Positions 5,421-8,769 of a stretch of 8,769 nucleotides of DNA are shown in pieces. Numbering within the stretch: the stretch's first letter is position 1; every line of letters starts with the position of its first letter. The notes below the pieces were generated by a model. That model worked only from the letters and a program-made list of their open reading frames with translations, did no database searches and was not told the DNA's origin. The position numbers and the translations under genes were made by a program. The stretch comes from Actinomycetes bacterium (lineage in GTDB: Bacteria > Actinomycetota > Acidimicrobiia > Acidimicrobiales > RAAP-2). Location of the stretch: the NCBI GenBank assembly GCA_021849435.1, contig JAJZSX010000084.1, forward strand, positions 1 to 8,769, written 5' to 3'.

Positions 5421-6266
5421 ATGAACACCGATGAGATTCGCCGCGATCCGCTGACGGGTGTCGTCTCCGTACACCCAGACCAGCGGAACAAGCCCTTCCC
5501 GGTCGTGCGCCGAACCCTGCCCGGCCCCGGTGAACACTGCGTCTTCTGTGGCCTCGCCGCGGCCCCGGTGTCCGACGCGAACGACATTCAAAACGGTGAT
5601 GACGTCAGTCACCTTCAACGAGACAGTCCCCACTCCTTTGTCATCGCGAATCGATGGAGCCCGTTCGGCCCAACGGGTGGCGCTGACCTTGTCATTACCC
5701 GTCGTCACGTCACCGATTTCGAGAGTCTCGGGCCAGACGAGTCCGAGGATGTGATGGCCGCCCTTCTTGAAGTGCGCGCGCGACACCGCGCCGAGTTCCG
5801 ACGAACCCTCGCCTTCGTCAATGTCGGCCTCGAGGTGAACGGGACCCAGCCCCATCTGCACGGCCAAATCGTGAGCACCAACGTCGACGTCGCCGCCCCC
5901 GTCGCGATGACCGTGACCGCCGCCTCAATCGACGAGGACGTAGCGCTCGCGCATCACCACGGACTCGTTCTCAACGACTCGTCCGAGTTGGTGACCTACG
6001 TCGCGTGGGCACCAACCACCACCGGCGAGATCCGAGTCGTCGCACAGGATCCCAAGAACCTCGCCGAAGCCCTTCGCACCGCGATCGCCGACCTTGTGCA
6101 CGTCTACGGCACACTCGCGTACAACATCGTCCTTTTGGATGGACCGCGACTCGTGGCGCAACTGCTCCCGAGGTTCACTGCCGTCGGCGTCCTCCCGCCG
6201 TATTTTGGGATGGCTGTGGTCATGATCCCGCCTTCCGACGTGGCCGACGCGCTCACGCATCGGTAG
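5421..6266 (+). CDS. Galactose-1-phosphate uridylyltransferase-like (GalT/HIT superfamily) protein
   Basis: Cytoplasmic nucleotidyl transferase-like enzyme, 281 residues. In GalT the reaction moves UMP between glucose-1-P and galactose-1-P through a histidine intermediate (Leloir pathway). The N-terminus 'EIRRDPLTGVVSVHPDQRNKPF' is the GalT opening. Zinc ligands are all in place: C40 and C43 (CVFC), H96 (TRRHVTDF) and H145. The catalytic motif is H145-L-H147-G-Q149, with H147 as the likely nucleophile, and the substrate-side N78-R79 occurs in VIANRWSPF. At 281 residues it is about 65 shorter than E. coli GalT (348), mainly in the C-terminal half, so a related activity on another sugar nucleotide (for example ADP-glucose phosphorylase type) is possible. 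The ATG at 5421 is chosen because the family starts there. No galK, galE or other sugar gene is adjacent; it appears monocistronic. Confidence 0.82.
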   Translation: MNTDEIRRDPLTGVVSVHPDQRNKPFPVVRRTLPGPGEHCVFCGLAAAPVSDANDIQNGDDVSHLQRDSPHSFVIANRWSPFGPTGGADLVITRRHVTDFESLGPDESEDVMAALLEVRARHRAEFRRTLAFVNVGLEVNGTQPHLHGQIVSTNVDVAAPVAMTVTAASIDEDVALAHHHGLVLNDSSELVTYVAWAPTTTGEIRVVAQDPKNLAEALRTAIADLVHVYGTLAYNIVLLDGPRLVAQLLPRFTAVGVLPPYFGMAVVMIPPSDVADALTHR

Positions 6267-6318
6267 TTGGACTGTCGACTCGATCCGACATGCGCCGTTG
6301 AGACCCGAACCGATCCCA

Positions 6319-6342
6319 GTGACGTGAGGCCTCTCACGCTAC
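6319..6342. terminator. Possible bidirectional stem-loop between convergent genes
   Basis: CGTGAG-GCCT-CTCACG (6323-6338), a perfect 6-bp stem that can extend outward by three weaker pairs. It lies between the 3' ends of the GalT-like gene (plus, stops 6266) and the small membrane protein gene (minus, stops 6414), a natural place for a shared terminator. No T-tract. Confidence 0.35.
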
Positions 6343-6413
6343 GTGATGCTCGCACGGCCCCTAGCGGCGTACATCGATCGTTCGACTCCAGCGCCACCCG
6401 CGCCGTTGGGGCG

Positions 6414-6587
6414 CTACTTATCGCGAATGTAGCCGTCCGCGTCATCGTCAAGGACCGACGTGCGTCGCCCGAGTGACGTGAATCGTCTCGCCTCGCGAGG
6501 CGCCTTGTCGCCGTACCGGCCCTTGCTCGACACCCAACCCACAAACGTTACGAACAACAACGCAACCAGCATCCACACGTAGATCAC
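6414..6587 (-). CDS. Small single-helix membrane protein, 57 residues
   Basis: Not a family I recognise. The GTG start at 6587 has GGGAG with a 5-base spacer on the minus strand. The protein begins 'MIYVWMLVALLFVTFVGWVSS' (residues 1-21, one clear transmembrane helix or uncleaved anchor). A Lys/Arg-rich stretch follows (KGRYGDKAPREARRFTSLGRR, about 22-42), then an acidic tail with DDDADGYIRDK. By the positive-inside rule the C-terminal 36 residues should face the cytoplasm. The strong ribosome binding site, a hydrophobic block ending neatly in charged residues, and wobble positions biased to G/C argue for a real gene. It is convergent with the GalT-like gene and divergent from the MFS gene. 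A 14-base perfect palindrome (CGCCTCG/CGAGGCG, 6489-6502) lies inside it, probably from codon choice. Confidence 0.65.
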   Translation of the reverse strand: MIYVWMLVALLFVTFVGWVSSKGRYGDKAPREARRFTSLGRRTSVLDDDADGYIRDK

Positions 6588-6664
6588 GGCAACTCCCTTA
6601 TCACTGAGGCAACTGACGGCTCGCAGTCAAGGCTCAATGGGCGTCAACGCAAGTCATTCCAAGT

Positions 6665-6708
6665 GACACCAATGGTCTCATGAGACAGGCGGGCCAAGCA
6701 ATGGTGTC
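6665..6708. promoter_or_regulatory. Nested palindromes upstream of the MFS promoter, candidate operator
   Basis: GTCTCATGAGAC (6675-6686) is a perfect 12-base palindrome. It lies inside a wider inverted repeat GACACCA (6665-6671) / TGGTGTC (6702-6708). AATGGT also occurs directly twice. The block ends 22 bases before the -35 box of the MFS promoter and lies in the shared upstream region of the divergent small membrane protein gene, a suitable place for a dimeric regulator. The regulator is not in the window. Confidence 0.4.
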
Positions 6709-6730
6709 CCCACAACCGCTGAGGGATCCA

Positions 6731-6759
6731 TTGACAACTGGCATCGAGGGGGTTACCCT
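6731..6759 (+). promoter_or_regulatory. Promoter of the MFS transporter gene
   Basis: A perfect TTGACA (6731-6736), a 17-base spacer and TACCCT (6754-6759). The predicted transcription start is about 6766, giving a 66-base leader. This decides the gene start: a TTG at 6760 preceded by AGGGGG looks translatable, but it would lie before the first transcribed base, and its 'ribosome binding site' is promoter spacer. Confidence 0.65.
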
Positions 6760-6831
6760 TTGAGTGAAGACGCCAAGACCTCGCACCTCTTCTCAGTGGA
6801 AATTTCCTTCTCAACAGGGGAGATAGGCGCG

Positions 6832-8364
6832 GTGGCGATAACGGAGTCCGAATCAATTAGCACGCTGATACCGGCGCGTGTAGACCGACTTCCCTGGTCT
6901 CCATTCCACACCCGCATGGTGGTCGCCCTGGGTGTTGCCTGGGTGCTCGACGGGCTCGAGATCACAATCGCGAGCGACGTGGCCGACCTCCTGCAGAGAA
7001 AGAATACGCTCGGCATGTCCCCGCGAGCGGTGGGCGACATCGCGTCGATCTATCTCATTGGCGAGGTGGTCGGTGCCCTCGTTTTCGGTCGACTCTCAGA
7101 CAAGCTTGGGCGACGTCGACTCTTTCTCGTCACGTTGGGCGTGTATCTGCTGGGCTCGGGTCTCACCGCGGCCACGTTTGGCCACGGTGGTGGATGGGTG
7201 ATCTGGCTCTACGCCACCCGATTCATCGCCGGCATGGGCATCGGTGGTGAGTACGCCGCGATCAACTCCGCGATTGACGAGATGATTCCTGCGCGATTTC
7301 GAGGACGCGTCGACATCGCCATCAACGGCACCTACTGGGGCGGCGCTCTGATTGGCACTCTCGCCGAGCTCTACATCCTCAATCACTTCTCCGACACCGT
7401 GAGTTGGCGAATCGGCTTTCTCCTTGGACCAGTGCTCGCCGTGGCTATCATCTTCGTGCGGCGTAATCTCCCCGAGAGTCCACGATGGCTCATCATGCAC
7501 GGGCGCGAAGAGGGGGCCGAAAAAGCCATCCAGCGAATGGAGAAGGAGTCAGAGGGTTGCGGAGATCTGCCTCCGCTCGACGAATCGAACGCACTCGTCA
7601 TCAACCCGATAGCCGACCTCGGATACTTCACGCTGGCACACGTGCTGTTCACACAGATGCCGAAACGAAGTATCCTCGGCGCAACGTTGATGATCACGCA
7701 GTCTTTCCTCTATAACGCGATCTTCTTCACCTACGCCCTGGTCCTCGCCACGGTGTACCACGTGTCGAGCGGCGCGATTCCGCTGTATTTCATCGCCTTC
7801 GCGGTCGGCAACCTCGCCGGCCCCCTCATCCTCGGTCGATTCTTCGACACGATCGGTCGACGGTTCATGATTAGCTCCACCTACCTGCTGGCGGGATGTC
7901 TGTTGTTGGTCAGCGCGTGGGCGTTTGACGCCAACCTGCTGGACGCGCTCACCCAAACCGTTGCGTGGTCGCTCGTCTTCTTCTTCGCCTCAGCGGGAGC
8001 CAGCGCGGCGTATCTCACCGTCAGCGAGATCTTCCCGTTGGAGGTTCGCGCCAAGGCGATCGCCGTCTTCTTCGCGCTGGCCCAGGCCTTTGGCGCACTA
8101 GGGCCCAATATCTACGGTGGGCTGGTCAACAGCCACCGTGGGCTCTTCTTTGCCTACTTGGTAGGCGCGGGTGTCATGATCATTGGCGGCGTCGCGGAAC
8201 TGGTGTTCGGCGTGGCGGCAGAACAACAGTCATTGGAAGACATTGCAACGCCGCTCTCGGCCGTCGGTAACAAAAGTGGTGGAGGAATTACCACCAGTGT
8301 GCGCCCTGGCTTTGCCCGTGGCGGCCCTCACGGATCCGTCTACCCCGAACATAAGAAGCGATGA
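6832..8364 (+). CDS. MFS transporter, sugar/metabolite:proton symporter type
   Basis: Twelve-helix inner-membrane secondary transporter, 510 residues, which would use the proton gradient to move a small metabolite. Diagnostic motifs: 'ARVDRLPWSPFH' ahead of helix 1, 'WVLDGLEITI' in helix 1 (D40), loop 2-3 motif GRLSDKLGRRR at 86-96, RFIAGMGIGGEYAA at 130-143, PESPRWL at 214-220 after helix 6, the second-half copy GRFFDTIGRR at 335-344, and SEIFPLEVRAKA at 398-409. These place it in the sugar-porter/metabolite-symporter group; the substrate cannot be read. The GTG at 6832 has GGGGAG with a 9-base spacer, lies after the predicted transcription start, and gives the N-terminal length typical of relatives. 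A TTG at 6760 would add 24 residues. The roughly 50-residue Gly/Ser-rich C-terminal tail after the last helix is unusual but intact. Monocistronic, ending at an intrinsic terminator. Confidence 0.92.
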   Translation: MAITESESISTLIPARVDRLPWSPFHTRMVVALGVAWVLDGLEITIASDVADLLQRKNTLGMSPRAVGDIASIYLIGEVVGALVFGRLSDKLGRRRLFLVTLGVYLLGSGLTAATFGHGGGWVIWLYATRFIAGMGIGGEYAAINSAIDEMIPARFRGRVDIAINGTYWGGALIGTLAELYILNHFSDTVSWRIGFLLGPVLAVAIIFVRRNLPESPRWLIMHGREEGAEKAIQRMEKESEGCGDLPPLDESNALVINPIADLGYFTLAHVLFTQMPKRSILGATLMITQSFLYNAIFFTYALVLATVYHVSSGAIPLYFIAFAVGNLAGPLILGRFFDTIGRRFMISSTYLLAGCLLLVSAWAFDANLLDALTQTVAWSLVFFFASAGASAAYLTVSEIFPLEVRAKAIAVFFALAQAFGALGPNIYGGLVNSHRGLFFAYLVGAGVMIIGGVAELVFGVAAEQQSLEDIATPLSAVGNKSGGGITTSVRPGFARGGPHGSVYPEHKKR

Positions 8365-8486
8365 ATGGACGGCGGTGGCACGAATGATTACTGAGGTCAA
8401 CGAATTCGCTGCGTACTCGTCGACAGCACGCAAAGTGTCCAAGAGGCCCGCCGCTACCGTGATTCAACATCCTCCCTTCGAATTTT

Positions 8487-8503
8487 GACCCCAAGGGGTC
8501 TTT
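8487..8503 (+). terminator. Intrinsic terminator after the MFS gene
   Basis: GACCCCAAGGGGTC (8487-8500), a perfect GC-rich inverted repeat, is followed by TTTCCTT on the plus strand and preceded by AATTTT. It could therefore also work on the minus strand. It lies 122 bases after the MFS stop. The tight loop probably folds as a 5-bp stem with a CAAG loop. It is the only terminator here with a clear T-run. Confidence 0.6.
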
Positions 8504-8533
8504 CCTTCGCGAAGCATTACGGAGGAATCGTGT

Positions 8534-8659
8534 TTGGTGTTCTTGACCGCCACATTTCGCGGTAACGCCGACGTCGCCAATGTCGCCATTCGCGGCGTCA
8601 TCACGAACATCGATGTGACGTTTGGGCGAGGCGTTGACACAAAGCCATTGCTGGAGTGA
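8534..8659 (+). CDS. Doubtful 41-codon ORF
   Basis: The TTG at 8534 has GGAGGA with a 7-base spacer, or a GTG at 8537 could start one codon later. The predicted peptide 'MVFLTATFRGNADVANVAI...' has a protein-like beta pattern, and about 70 percent of its third positions are G or C. It matches no family I know and lies just after the MFS terminator with no obvious promoter of its own. It could be a real small protein, a fragment of a lost gene, or chance. Confidence 0.22.
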   Translation: MVFLTATFRGNADVANVAIRGVITNIDVTFGRGVDTKPLLE

Positions 8660-8769
8660 CGAAGCGCTGCCATTCGCTCGGTACTTCATAAGATTGGCTC
8701 CTCGCTGTTTCGTGTGGGTAAGTCCGTCAACCCCTGAGATCGCCTGACGTAGTTTCGATACTGTCCGAG
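8660..8769. other. Unassigned intergenic end of window
   Basis: No ORF of note, no tRNA-like fold and no clear terminator on either strand. Together with 8365-8486, also empty apart from short out-of-frame readings, it makes up most of the 405 bases after the MFS gene. It may hold the upstream region of a gene beyond the right edge. Confidence 0.4.

Noticed and set aside
5205..5867. Minus-strand ORF of 220 codons
   Set aside because: Runs antisense through the GalT-like gene and the terminator stem-loop; no domain seen, and the plus-strand gene carries intact catalytic motifs.
6489..6502. 14-base palindrome CGCCTCGCGAGGCG as regulatory site
   Set aside because: Falls inside the small membrane protein coding sequence and is readily explained by Arg/Ala codons in GC-rich DNA.
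7549..7956. Minus-strand ORF of 135 codons inside the MFS gene
   Set aside because: Shadow of the membrane-protein codons; the product is Glu/Arg/Gln-rich with no start signal.
8288..8689. Minus-strand ORF of 133 codons at the right end
   Set aside because: Overlaps the MFS 3' end and terminator in antisense; no ribosome binding site and no recognisable domain.

Overview
The window is high-GC DNA with GTG/TTG starts, GC-rich stem terminators that lack U-tracts, and several starts that look leaderless or nearly so. The gene content (NatA/NatB-type ABC exporter with a TetR regulator, SPW-repeat protein, secreted protein with an Ala-rich signal peptide) fits an actinomycete, possibly of the Acidimicrobiia type. 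The phylum is an inference from style and family content; no marker gene is present.

Layout. Positions 1-1974 (minus strand) hold a TetR regulator, an ABC-2 ATPase and the start of its permease, which runs off the left edge. This looks like a regulator-exporter operon; ATPase and permease overlap by 4 bases. Positions 2228-2617 (minus) hold a four-helix SPW-repeat membrane protein with a good promoter, a hairpin-rich leader and a strong stem-loop after it. Positions 2747-3043 carry the decayed left end of an IS21-family element: four tandem 23-bp transposase-binding-type repeats, a terminal TGTCC, and what looks like the istA ribosome binding site and first codons. No istA or istB body remains.

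Positions 3298-5289 (plus) encode a 663-residue secreted protein of a widespread but functionally unassigned family. Its leader contains a tandem 14-base repeat. A 16-bp stem-loop separates it from a short galactose-1-phosphate uridylyltransferase-like protein (5421-6266), which has its own near-leaderless promoter. Positions 6414-6587 (minus) encode a 57-residue single-helix membrane protein. Positions 6832-8364 (plus) encode an MFS symporter of the sugar/metabolite type. It has a near-consensus promoter, an upstream nested palindrome that could be an operator, and an intrinsic terminator. The last 400 bases hold only a doubtful 41-codon ORF.

How the genes work together. Only the TetR-ATPase-permease set is clearly one functional unit (regulated export). 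The others appear to be separately transcribed single genes. The GalT-like enzyme and the MFS porter could both touch sugar metabolism, but nothing in the sequence ties them together. I do not see a convincing new multi-gene system. The most unusual items are the IS21 end relic, the uncharacterised secreted protein with its repeat-bearing leader, and the small membrane protein.
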